Position numbers and translations under genes: made by a program. A stretch of 64,000 nucleotides of DNA from Holacanthus passer. Lineage: Eukaryota; Chordata; Actinopteri; Pomacanthidae. How positions within the stretch are numbered: the first letter of the stretch is position 1; the number at the start of each line of letters is the position of its first letter. Positions 12,781 to 26,078 of the stretch are shown in pieces. The DNA is taken from assembly GCA_025331565.1 (NCBI GenBank), contig JAFREQ010000014.1:9256501-9320500 (forward strand), written 5' to 3'. The notes below the pieces were generated by a model. That model saw only the letters and a program-made list of their open reading frames with translations. It ran no database searches and was not told where the DNA came from.

Positions 12781-15700
12781 TCAATGGGTGACATGTCTCT
12801 TCATCATGATGGACGTAGGCACTGTTTTGATTCAATCCCACACACACATCGTCCTACAGAACCAAATTTAATCCTTAACATCCATTTAACATCTGAAACT
12901 ACAGTGCCCAGCTATTTTGGGTAACTATTTAGCAAATATAAATGAGTCATTTTTAAAGATCAATCTTCAGGAGTTAGTGGGCACTTGTAGTAGTTGCTGC
13001 AAGAAGCAACAACTGAACAAGCTGTCTTGGGCTTGAGAGTCAGTTTAAAGCACTTATTTTTCTAATTCAGAGCCAGTAACACATTTGAAGGACAAAAGAG
13101 GGAATCTGGAGACAATAGAGATATGGCGATGAGTCCCATCACAGACAGCGGCGCTGCAGTTAATGACCGGGTCACGACTGGGACCAACGCTGTTTCTGTG
13201 CAGTTATACTGTTTATTTCAGTACGTGAATCATGTTAAGGACGGTTCTCCACCACCAGCAGTTAGTTTCAGTTAATCTTTCTGCAGATCGAAGCGACGAC
13301 TGACATTATTGTTTGCGACTTGTGAATCTTTTATCTACTCTTCAAATGCCCTTGTTGGATCCATTATCTGCAGTTATAACATGGTCATTCTTGACTCTGA
13401 CTGACTGACTGGCAGGTGTGAATCAACTCTGAGTTACCGTTCCCATCCCCTGGAAAGTGTTTTAGAGAGAGTGTTTTTTAAGAGGAATCTGTAAAGTCTT
13501 TTGCTTCCAATTTCAAAACCTAAGTGACCCAGGAATTACATTAATTTAAAGAGAAATCAAGGCCAAACTTACTTACATAAGCAAACGGCTGAATGATATT
13601 TTTAATTACATTATATAAGGCATTTTGTTGGTATGCGTGAACAGTATATGCCATGGTATATAATCTCCAAATTGTTCTTTCTTCTATTTTGTAACCAAGT
13701 CCTAACCAAGCTTATACCAGCTGTCCGAGGCCAACATGTTTCTGATGAACACTGTGTCGTTCTCCCTGTGTATTCTTGCATTCTCATATTTGTTGTGCTG
13801 TTTTCACTGTTTCATAACTGCTTCCAGTAAAAACAAATTCTGACTTCTGCCTTCAACCTTTACCGGGAGTGTGTTTATCTGGCTACAAAGCTGTGCATCT
13901 ACACGCAAAGGGAGAGCAGACTAGACACAAGAGCCCAGCAGTGCTTGAGGTTACACACCCGCTCTTATGTAATTGATGACTAACCAAGTAAACCCAGGCA
14001 GTGTCCTCCACGGCTGGAGAAGAAGCAGGTGGCTGGACTTCCTCACAAGAAAAAGGCTTTTGGGGAAATTTAGAAAGGCACTCCTAAACTGGTCTTGTCT
14101 TGTGTCGTGTCGTCCCTGGTACCAACTGTGATGTGACTCCCCTACACTGACGCCCTGGGCCAGGAAGAGCCTCCTCCTAAATCTGCCTCTCCAAAGAAGA
14201 GCTCCCAGAGAAGATAAATAACACCCTTCACTTACAAAAGTCCAGCTTAACTGGATCCTTCAGCTGATGCTTTTTGCAATTTAAGGTCACTATGTGATGC
14301 CTTAAACACTCCCAAGGCTTCTTCTTGTGTAAAAGCTGAGGACACAAATCAGCTTAGACTATGAAGATGCAAGAGTGCAGCATAAACTCCCAGGAAATGT
14401 TTCTTTGAATTTTACAATGCAAAAATGATGTTGATTTAGGAAAAAGAAAACAAGTTAATGGCAAAACCAGAAAGAAAACTGAAAGCAAGTTATTGCCTCA
14501 TAACACACATGCTATTTTAAAAGATAGGAAAATGGTGTTTTCGGTTGATGAAAACATACATTTCAAGGACGCATAATGCACCTCTCATTCAGCACAACAC
14601 AGACTTATGAAAATAGTAATTCATGCGATATCAGCTTATCTGAAAACAAAAGCGTTTCACCTCGCCTTGCCACTATATCCATTCCGTCTTTGAAGAACAG
14701 TAATGACTTCTCTCTCCAGGACTGAAACACTTTGTGAACAACATCATGAAAGAAAGGAAGAGACATTCTCCATCACAAAATGACCCGATACAAATTGCAG
14801 CAATGCGCAAAAGAGCTTGAAAGCCAAAAGATGACAAAAGAAGCCAAAGACGTCTATTTGAAGAGAGTATTCTGTTCAGAATGACAGTTGTACATCACAC
14901 ATCTTGTTCCTTTCCGCCACTTTCGGCGTTGGAGGACGAGGACATGCAGAGCAGAATAAATTAGCTTAATGTTCATTCATTTTCTTCACTTTAACAAAAC
15001 ATCCCCGACTCCAGACACGCGAAGCAGGAGGCGGAAGGTTTTATTTGCTGAATCTGAATTGAGTGAAGGAGTACATGGGCGCACACACGAACATGCACAG
15101 ACACACAAAACGTATAGCCCAAATGAAAAAGATAAAAATCCAGAATGTGTCACAACCTCTGTTTGGCTGCAGGGTTCATTTGCCACGTGCAGATGTGTGT
15201 AAGATGGCTCTGTCCGGCCGCTCCTCTCCAACCCACAACCACAAGCAACAGATTTGGGATAATTTGTCATACTCATTATTCCACGGGCCATGAATACCGA
15301 AGAAGGGAGAAGAGAGAGGAAGACGGCCAGCCAGCCAGCCACCACAACAAGCCCTATTTACCCCATCACACAATCTGTTAGTACTGACAGATTACCCCAC
15401 ATCACCGAGCTCAACATTAGTCTTTGACAGCGCACGCTTCGCACTGCTTCCCTCACACTCCCTCACACTCCCTCGCTCTCCTCTCTCTCTTTTTTTATGG
15501 CTCCCCGGAAATCCAAACAGTTTCATATTTCCATCAGACAAAGATCTGGAGGATTTAACATCAGGTTTGACAGGGAACATAAGTAAGTGGTTATTGAAGA
15601 TGAGAAGAGGCATTGTGAAGCATCGTGCGATGAAAGAAAAGGTCTTGACGCACGCAACCTTTCCATCTCCGCTTTAGGCTGTAAATAAGCAAACAGCAAA

Positions 15701-18700
15701 CGATGGGGATCTCAGGCTAACTTCTGTGCCCAGCCTTTTTAAATGAAAGAAAATATGGCGATGAAGCATCACCTGGGGCGCGGAGCTATAAACATCACTG
15801 AGCTTTTGTTTTTCCTCACATGTCCACATTCTTGTGCGCGTCCAAATGACACAGCCACAAATGAAACCCATACATTAGATATAACGGCGCAGGATGACGG
15901 CAGGTGAAAAGATGAGATGTGGTTACACACTGGCAACCAATTTCCTTTTCTATCCCGCCACCCATGTTAATGACATCATACCAGAGCCATGTTAATTATC
16001 ACTTGTACTTTCCATTACTCCCGTCCAACCTCCTCCCCCCTTTCCTCACCCCTCCCTCGCCCTCCGACCTGAGAGACAGGCACCTCCACCTGGTTCATTA
16101 TGTGTCTTAGCGTGAGACTAGCCTCTCCTGTTTTGCTCTGACTCCCTCCTGGGGTGATCCAATCCTCCCCTCTCCTGAACCCCACTGCTAAAAGTCAGCG
16201 GTTCAGGCCTCCCAGGACAGTATCAGGTCTGCTGTCCATCTGTCACAGCGAAGCCTGCCAGAACCACACGTACAGATCCCCAAGTACTAAGCTGCAATGA
16301 CTCAAACGATCATCGAACCTACCGCAACTCCACTGCTACTGGAACGCGGCTCACATGAAAGACAATTTGCTGATCTCAAAAATAACCTAGTGAAAAGATA
16401 CTGGGATCGCAGCCTATTAAATGAGCTTCTAAAATAACTCCATGTGCTAAACTCCTCCACGCTATAACTGTTCCAAAGAACATATGAAATAAATGTGCCA
16501 AATTGTGGCAAAAGATTTTGCTTTAATAAGAGTTCATTTGTATTTTGGGCACATCTCGATGAAAGTGAGGGAATCTTGCGCGTGCGTCATGTGGGTTTGC
16601 GAGCATTTGCGGAGCAGTCATCTAATCTGAGATCAAGCAGCCTTGGACAACTCCTCGCTGGTTTCCACTGGGAACAGGATGGAAGGCCGGACTCGAAATC
16701 CATCCAGCCACATCACTCGTTCCTCCCTCCCTTCCCTCTTTACACACACAGACAGCATCTCTCAGGTCTACTTCCACTGTATCTCGTCAGTCCTTGTTAG
16801 TTCCTCTTCTCTGTAGACATCCCAGTTCTCGACATCTTAATACAAGCCAGCATCACTTTAAGTGTCTCACTGGATCACGGCCCTATGAGCTTACGTTTCT
16901 CATATGTCTGTGTCAGTATAATGACGTTATGGCCATGTAACATGTTAACACAAAAGAAAAAGAACCAAGTAAATCTTATGATGCTTCCCTGGAGATGTGG
17001 CAGGCTTCATACAAGGCCAAGCATAGAGCGCGTGCATTTGGTATTCTCGACATAAGCCTGGTGGCGCCTTAAAAAACGAGTTTAGATCACGTTCTGAGTC
17101 CCGACTGATGACACGCGAATCAGATGAGTTGCCATTAATGATTCACAGCAGGTCTGGATTAGCTGGAGGTTCCTGGCAGATGAATGAGGCTATTTTCTAG
17201 TTGCTCCAAGGTTAGCCAGATCTCAGCGAGCGTGCTCCTGGGGCTAACTCAGTTCCATCATTACAGGCCCCAGCTGCTGGCTAAGTTACTACTCTCGACC
17301 CAAGGCATGCCGTTCATCTATCTGAAGACAAGAGGGCAAAGAGGAGTGGACATGGAGTGATTTATAAATACTGATGTGAAGTGTGGTATCAGGGTTAAAT
17401 CTGCAGTAGGCAACAAGTGAACATACGCAATGCAAAACCTTTCACCTCTCTCTCTCTCTCTCTCTGCTGCTGTGTCTCGCTCCCACAAACCCACTATGTT
17501 GAACAGCAGCAGGAGTCAGTTGCCCTGCAAAACCTCATGTCTTATAGGGTCAATTTTCTGACACAATGATAAATCAAATGATGTGAAAATAATTGGCAAA
17601 TTGACAGATTGACAGTCACGGCTCTATTTGAATTACAATAAAAGCTCATCTAATAGGCTTGGCTATAAAAACACAGTAAGCAACCTTCATTTCCTGCAGG
17701 CATGGTGGATGCAGCTCAAACTGGCCGAGTCACAAATAAAGAAACTGTCAGAAAAGTGAAGGATGAAAGGATGTTTTGCTTCCTTTGTATATTTACTATG
17801 GGAATAACAATTTAAGTTGCTGTGCTGCTCAAAGGATAACGGCAGCTACCGGCAACTTTTAAGTTGTCATTCATTCATTCATTCAAGGACAAAACACATC
17901 AATCACCATTTCTTTAAATGTGCAAATGTTGGCCAGCTGGCTAATTTTCAACTGCCATCTTATGGTGAATGTTTTGAAACATATAAAGGTTTTCAACCAG
18001 ATTATGCAAACTGCGAATATTCCATTTCCTCACTTTGAGAAAAAAGTGGCAAAAGGTCGTTCCATTGCTCAGGCAGCACCATGTTTTCACAAGAAAACAA
18101 ATAAGCATTGTCCAACTATTCCTTCAAGGCTCAAATTGTGATGAGCATTTTTCAGTATCGGATCCAGTGTCGATCCATTGTAGAAGTCAGAACATGGGCC
18201 TGGGGGGTTCAGCGCTTTCATCAAGGGGCGCTGAAAGCCAGAACAAAACCTATACCAGCTGCCCCCCCAGGCAACCAGGTATAATACCTCCAACCAAAAA
18301 ACATTTAATAAAGCGTTCTCATTTTCCCTCCACTGCTTGCTCCATCCAAAATCTCTTCTTCATTCATCCATCTTGACCCCTTCTGGGAAATCACAGTTGA
18401 TCCCTTCTTTCATCACATCTCCACACCTTTAACTCTCCTCCCCCGTTTGTCCATTGCCCTATCCTTTTGAGGCAGACTGGACAATTCACAATCAATCAAA
18501 TGGTTATCCATCAACATCGGTGTCTTTACTGATCAATCCCAGCCACCTGATCGCTTTCCTGCCTCTCTCTCCGTCCCTTTACCTGCCCTCGTTCCATGTT
18601 TACCCATTTGCTTTTCCCATTTGTTGCATTTGTTTGTTCCTCCCTCTCCTCACTTTTGTCGAGTTCCCTCCCTCCATCGGGGCGCTCTTTTAAGGGAGCG

Positions 18701-21700
18701 CATGGATCAAAGCCACGAATAAGGTGGGTTAGCCACAGGCATGTAAGCTGACGGCTTATACTCTCCTCCTACCACCCCCTATTAACACACACACGCACAC
18801 ACAAACACCTGCAACTTCCCACTCAAGAGTCTGACTAAGACTCATGCCCACGTGTACACACAAGCAACACAAACACCAAAGCGAGCACACAGTCATCTAT
18901 TGTGAATACAGAGCCCATTTCCGCTATATAGGCTAATTCCCCACTCAGATCAGATGTCTGGTGTTCACTGATGTGGGAGGAAAATAAAGCCGCAGATTTG
19001 AGAGTGTGGTAATTCCATTTCCTTTACACTCGATATCTGTGCTCTCAGCAGGGCAGAATGCCACGGGGGTACAATGAATAAAGAGATGTGGAAATAGTCA
19101 TGAGAAGTGGCTGTTACGTATGCACCGGTACCACTCTGCCACACTTACACTAAGGATATAGTGCAGTACGTTTAAGTGAGGGGAAAAAGCGAAAAAACGA
19201 GAAAATTGCTCACACCAGTAAAAATGACTTCAGGCTCACAGCGAGATGAAGAATTTCTCAATATTAATGCTTTGAAATGTATTAATGAAACATTTGTTTG
19301 GTGATCATCTGTTGATAAGTTAACAGTCAGTATATAAGCCGAACAGGCTGTGGTGGAGGCTGTGGTTTGTCGATTTACCGTCTCTGTTAAACACAACAGC
19401 CTTGTACCGTTGACCTGTCACTCAAAGCGAGGTGGCGGATGCATCTTGTGTCAACAGAACATATTGGATTTCGCCTGGTGAAAATTACTGGCGTGCTGAG
19501 GCAAAAAGCAGGCGGAACAGAGAGAGGCGCGGGTGTTGTTGTAAGCACACGCCGCAGGAGCTAGTATGGCTGGTGGGCTAAAAGCAGCATTTCCCACAAT
19601 TTGAAAATTATACAACATTTTATCAAGTGATTTACGTAATGACCTTTTATCGATGACCTTGTACTCACTGTGACCAAGCAGTTTATTTTTAAGCTCCGCA
19701 CAAACAAAGGCTGGGTCGCTTCATGACCTGCGACGAACACACCCTGGTTCACCCTGTTCTTCTAAGAAACGAACAGAAAGTGAAATCCGGTACAGCCGGG
19801 TACAGCCATAACGTACTTTAGGACTGGCTATGTTGATTGCATTTGAAGGAATTTGAATGGAATTACGTTTTAGTTTGAATCTCTTTGGACAGGCCTAATC
19901 TTTGGAGGCAGCGATGTGCAGATAAAAAGTGTTAAAAACAAAAGAAAACGAGTGAGCAACGCATCTAGATGTCAGATGCAGAATGAAATGATAGAGTGTC
20001 TCTGTATGTATAAATGACAGCTCATCTGTATGTCCATCTAATGGTACCTGAGGGGTGAAGTGCTGTCGGGGCTGCTGCTCTTCAGAGACAGGCTGCACCT
20101 CAGGGCTCGGTCTTAATCGTATGAACTCATCTAAAAGAGAAACTAACTTAAAAAAGGGACAGAAGCTGCAGAAAAAGTACGAGGGTGTGTGTGAAATGAG
20201 GAGAGTCATACGGAGTGGGAAGGTGTTTCAGCAAAAGGAACAATGAAGGTGAGGACTTGAACCCGTGCAGCTGGAGACCAACTGAAAGAATTGAGATGAA
20301 CTGAGAATGATAGAAATGACATATCTGTGTTACTCAATCAGCACATTAAGAGATCTCCCCATAATCTAATCTCTCCAAAGGTACAGCAGCATGTGTTTCC
20401 AACCCTCTCTGACTCTCTTTACATAATCAGGGCTACTTGACCTACCATCTCTTACTGCGCCTCCTCACTTACACAACTCTCCCACCTACGACACTCTGCA
20501 TCTTTTATGTCCAAGAATCATGGAGCAGAGAGAGAGTGAAACAGAGCTGTAATACTCTAGCATTCAATATATATAGCTGTCTGCTATTTATGAGTAATAG
20601 GTGGCAACTTATGAGTAATTCACTGAGTCAAATACACATGCCTGTTCAGAACCTGTAACACAGTTTGTTTAACACCACAAATGGTTTTCTATTGTGTGGT
20701 TGGGTGCATTTTTTTATGCCGCAAGGTGGGAAAAAAAAATCTTTATATGACGAATCTGAAAACATTTCAAATTTGTAGTGGTCTCCCAAATTCTTCACCG
20801 TTCTTCACCGTTCCTTGCTGTTCCCTGTTTTTTCGCACATCACGCCTCCACACTTCTCTTTTTCCACTTATCATCTCGCTTATTGTGTCTTTTCAACACC
20901 GATGACGACCCTGATACCGAAAATAGCGCTGTCCGCCTCCCACCCGCTTCGTCGGGACGAGGGCTCATGGAAAGGGGTCAAGGGGGTGAAAGTCAGCCCT
21001 CGTCAATCTGGAAGATTCTGTCAGCGGGTTGCCTGCGGCCACTTCTCTGCCAGCGCTGCCCCCTCCAAATGACTCTGCCATGACAACCCCGTACCAATCA
21101 AAAGCACTGTTCTCGTGACCCCACAAGCTACCTGGCGCACCAGTGAAGGTAAGAGACAGACAGACTGATTACACAGCCTGTCTCTAGGTCATTATACAGC
21201 CTTGTCTAACCCTGTCCAGCCCTTCATCTTTCTCCTGCTCGTCTTTTCTCACACCCACCCCCTTTCCTGTCCGAGAAGCCTTCGACCCCCATTACATTTT
21301 TGGTAAATAACACAGGAGCCCTTTGAAAAGAAGAGCGATGGCAGAGCGGGAGGAAAGCGGGGTGAAGGAAAAGAGAGGGTGCGAAAAAGGAGGAGGAGAA
21401 GTTAACCGAGCCGATCTGAATGGGCTCCGAAACCAGACTGAATGAATCAGCAGAAAACAGACAGGTGAAGTGAACGGGAGAGATTGGAGAGGACATTTGT
21501 TAAAAGTCAAAAGGGAAAGAGAGGGAAGGAACGGAGGATGAGGCACCAGAGCATTGTTACATGCACAGATGTAATGTGGTTGGTGTTGGTGGCAGCATCG
21601 GGTGGGTGTAGTGTGAGTGCTCTTATCCTCTCTTTCTCTATCCAGCCACCTACTGCTATTACAAAATTGTCACCCCTTAACTTGAACTCTGCATACAGGC

Positions 21701-24117
21701 TGTGAATAATACGCCTTGATCACTTTAAGTTGGAGTAAATGATTCTTTCCTAACATTTTAGGATTCTTTTGTAAGCATCAAGGCGAAGGGTAATTGCTTC
21801 GCAAGGCGGCAAACTGCTGGGATCAGTGTGGCTTTAAGTAACCATATCCGCTGGAAAATTAGTAAATATTATTAGTAATCAGTCCTCGGTTTCATGTTGT
21901 GAAGTGAGTGCTCACACTGAGCAAGTCAGCTTTGGCACATTATCCACGTCTTCCTCAATATCGCTGGTGTGAAATTAATTACTCCTGCCGTGAGGGTTGG
22001 GTGACGATTCAAAATGATGAAGGGGCTGAATTTTAATGGCAACAAAAAACCACCATGCATTGCACATGCACAACTCAAAACACACACACATAAAAAAAAA
22101 ATAAATGCACACTTGCAATTTTTTCTTCTGTGGAAATGGTTTGAGTTTAATTATCTTTAACGAGTCATCCTTAAATGTTTTTCTTTCACTGGTGCTTTGC
22201 TCTATTAATCTTTGCAGTGTGGAACTCAGAGATTAAACATCCAGTGTGTTTGTGTGAGACAGATATTGTACCAATAATGTCTATAAATGGCCATATATGT
22301 ACTGCAAATAGTCACAGTCCAAGGACTTTGTATGTGTGTGTGTGTGTATGCGCATTATTGTACACATTTACATACCTTCCTTCACTGACAGTTCACTCAT
22401 CATGTCTGTCTCTGCCCGTTCTCTGTGCTGATGAATAATAGATGGTGGCAGTACAGTAAGAATCAGAGACGGAGCAATAATAGATGAACGTTTCTTACTG
22501 CCATTCGTTCTTTATATGAACGTCAACGCTATCTCCATGCCTGTCTGCTCCTTTCAGCAACAATGCAACTCCGTCAACGTCCTGTGCATCTTTCATGTGC
22601 GCATATACCCTTCTAGACGACGTCATTTTTTCCTGCCTGTCCTCCGTTCTCGTCTCCCCCACGTCTTCAAAATAATAATGCATGAGATATAAACTCATGT
22701 GTGTCTCTGACAGGCGTTTCACTCAGCTGCAGTAATAATCACATATTGGACTCCACTGCCTTGACCTGATGCAGTAAAGGGCTCTTCAGCCTCTGACAGC
22801 TGAATTGCTACAGGGTCCTACCACCTTTATGGCTGCTGGTGTTAAAGCGAGACTGTGTCACTGTGGAAAAATGAATAACACAGGTTGGAATTCATAAGCA
22901 AAAAAAACTAGTCCTAGCCCTTAAAAATGACATTGCAATTGTGATTACTTGTTGTGGGATAGGTAATTTTTGCATTTCATTTTCACTGAAAAAATATGAA
23001 ACTAATGGTGATGTAAGATTTTTGCTGGGGTCTGTGCCAACGAAGCATGTTATAGAACATAGAACATAGAACATAAGCATGTTGGAGAACATCATTTGTA
23101 GGCTGTGGCATCTCTGTTGCACCACAACGCTTCATTCATGATGGTACTGAGATTACAGATTGCGATTTCGATAACATTTCCATTACTGTTCAGCTCTAGT
23201 ATTCAGCAACAGTTACATGGTCTCGCTATAAGGTTCGTATGTTTTCTCTTTGTATCCACGCAGCGTGCACACACTGAAAAGAAGCTGCAGCAACATCCTC
23301 CCATATATGCAGAGAACACTGAGGTGAGACTATTGATTTTGCTGGAAAAGAGGAGGTTGATAACAGATGTGTGAATTTGTCATCCAGGGAGAGCCTCAGA
23401 GGGAAATGGCCAGTGCAATCATCAGCAGAGAGGAGCCTGTGGGAAGGCATTCGCGCACATAAACACTCGCATACACTTCTTTATAAAGACACAAAGGAGA
23501 GGAGGCGCAAAACAAAAGATATGAAGAAAACAAATGGGAAGCCCAGAACTAATGGGCCGAGGAGCAGACGTCCAATTTGTCTCACGCGCACACCAACCCA
23601 AACCTAAACCAAAAGCTGACAAACGGACCTTGAGAAAGCCAAGAGCCATTTGGGGTAACAGCTGGTTTCTGTCTATGCTTCACAAAGGCGGCGTCATACA
23701 CAGCCATGTGGATGACAATCTGACCGTGATAAACAGTCACGCTGTTCAATTAGAGCAACAACAGGTGTCTCGTGTAGACCGAGGGCATAAAAAGTGAGTC
23801 ACTGTGTATTAATCTGATGCGCCGTGCAGCATGAGAGAATAGTTTGATTGACTCCTCTTTGCTCTTGAAGAGAAAAGAAAGGAATGGATAAAGAGAGACG
23901 CGCCCTCACAACGCTTTCATCAGGTCACCTCAGTAATTAAGCACATGCAGCTGTGGTTAGGAGAGAGAAAGACATAAACAGTGAAAACGAAACAGATGGA
24001 GACTCATTTTTGGAGCAAATTTGGGATTAGGATACATTGAAAATGGAGGAAGAGGGATCTTAACACGCCACCACTGATCCTCTTAGGTGGGAATCTCTGC
24101 TGCTGCTGCGGCTCTGA

Positions 24118-24138
24118 TGTGTGTGTGTGTGTGTGTGT
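24118..24138. repeat. (TG)n microsatellite
   Basis: About ten TG units, just after a short GCT run. Confidence 0.93.
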
Positions 24139-24898
24139 TATAGCTATGTACCCAAGACATAATTCTCATTTACAGCCTAAGGTTACCACGGAAACACAAA
24201 TAGACAAATAGCCGAGCAGCAGATGACATGTTTAAAAATATAACGCCTAAAAAAAAAAAAAAAACCACGGTAACACTTCATCTTTGTGTGTGCTCGACTT
24301 GTGTGTGTGTGTGTGTTAGAATATACTGCATGTTGGTGTGTGAGGAGTTGTGCCCTATAGATGCGAAGGGGGTGGGGAGGAGACAGGAGGAGAGGGATGT
24401 GTTGAGAAAGGGGAGATAATAGGAGGGAGGGGTGGTGGTGGAGAGGGAGGGCCTGATGATGGGAGTGTGGATGGTTTCTATTTTTAGCCTGCATGTGTGA
24501 TATATGCCAATAGGTGTTCAAAGCACGGAGTAAGAGAGGCTTCGGCAGGCTGTGATGCAACTGCTCTGTGCATTCTCACATTTGAAAGTCAACACTGCAA
24601 TAGTAACTTTGTCTGGTATCATTACTAACATAATTATAGTCCATATTTCAGATGGACGACTGGAGATAACTGTTGCCCCCAATATTTTCTTCCCCTGCCA
24701 AGAGGAGAAGGTGCCGAAAGCCTCCATAAAACCAAGCAAATTGAATGTGCTGAAATTAAATTGAGTGCACTATGGAAGCAGCAGAAAGAAAAAAAAATTC
24801 ATATCATAATGAAATCAAATCAGGATTATATCCATAAAGCCATTCAATCACTCGTTAATCCCAAAATGATTGGGCTTTGGAAGAAAAGACGCGGAGCT

Positions 24899-24965
24899 AT
24901 ACACACACACACACACACACACACATACAGTACACACACACACACACATTTACGCACACACACAC
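24899..24965. repeat. Compound (CA)n microsatellite
   Basis: CA repeats over about 67 bases with TACAGTA and TTTACG interruptions. Confidence 0.93.
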
Positions 24966-25574
24966 CAGAGGTGGATTAAGTGACATCAATCAATAAATCC
25001 CAATCATGGAGCAATATCAAAAACATCCCAACAGTAACAGATCCAGACATTTTCTCAAACACCATGCTAAACACAACAAATCGGTCCAGAGGCGGGACGC
25101 CGCTGAGCAATAGTGCACAGAAAGTCAGATCTGTTTTGAACAAATTGTGGCTTCCTTTTTCAGCGATTCATTTTGTTTGTGATGCTGCAGTGCAGGGGCC
25201 ACAATCACTTATTGGATTACATGGCTATCACATCAATCACCCCGTGCTGTGACTGGCCTCCACTTACCAAAGCATTTATCTGATCATCCTCTCATAAATG
25301 GCCTGATGAATTGCACAGTCCTCTGACTTTGGTCTAATCATAATTGCATCTGTCTCCAATGGGGACTGTCTCTTGTCCCTTTCTGTCTCCGTGTCTCTGA
25401 ATCATTCTCTGGAGGGGGTCATGCACAAACAACAGTACCGTGCTTGACTGGCAGGGGCAGGCAAAAATTATCAGGGTCCTTTGTAAGTAATGCATCATTG
25501 CAATTTTAATATTCAAAGCGTGACATTAAATAACAAAACTAATGGTCTACAGCTGCGCCAGCCGCTCTGTGAGG

Positions 25575-26078
25575 CTGTGCAAAGGCATCAGCATATTAAC
25601 ATACTCTGACACAGACTGACGATGCTAACCTGCTTGTGTTTAACACGTATCCTGCTCACCATGTTAGTTTAGCGTGTGAGGATGTTAAGACTAAACGCAA
25701 AGTACAGCTGAGAGTGATGAGATTGGAATTTGTAATTGCAGGTATTTGATCATGAAGTTTCACCTGAAAGGAAAAAGTTAAGGGATCATCAAAGTTATTA
25801 CAGTTCATCCTGTATCATGTCAATCCATCCAACAGCTGTTGAGACATTTATCTAAAATCACAGATGGATCGCTCATGGTAGCGCCAGGCGAAAAGCCATG
25901 AGTTCACCACTGCCATTAGGATTAATCCTCTGGGAATCATGAATGTCTGAATTAAAATTTCATTGCTATCCAACACTTGAGATGAAGAGTTGAGATATTT
26001 CAGGTTTGACCAATGTTGTGCACTGATCAACCAACATTGCCATCTATAGAGCCGCGTTGCTGCAAGCATGGTTAGAAA
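25575..26078 (+). mobile_element. Teleost interspersed repeat, near full-length copy
   Basis: Diagnostic blocks in order: GCATATTAACATACT, a TAAACGCAAAGTACAGCTG block, GGTATTTGATCATGAA, GGGATCATCAAAGTTATTAC, TCAATCCATCCAACAG, TTGAGATATTTCAGG, and an ACATTGCCATCTATAGAGC end block. I know these as a very common teleost repeat. A second internal duplicate of the ATCCTCTGGGAATCATGAATG section is present. No coding capacity; related copies lie at 31898, 33386, 35028 and 52595. Confidence 0.72.

Larger units (their letters stand above)
10071..25574. other. Inferred intronic block, no gene seen
   Basis: No coding exon or RNA gene recognised. It contains T16A6 at 11373-11394, poly(A)20 at 12761-12780, (TG)n at 24118-24138, (CA)n at 24899-24965, a pyrimidine-rich strand around 18400-18690, and CpG-dense patches at 11735-11756 and 20895-21060. 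AT-rich TAATTA-type motifs are frequent in 10.8-12.3 kb. Confidence 0.6.
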
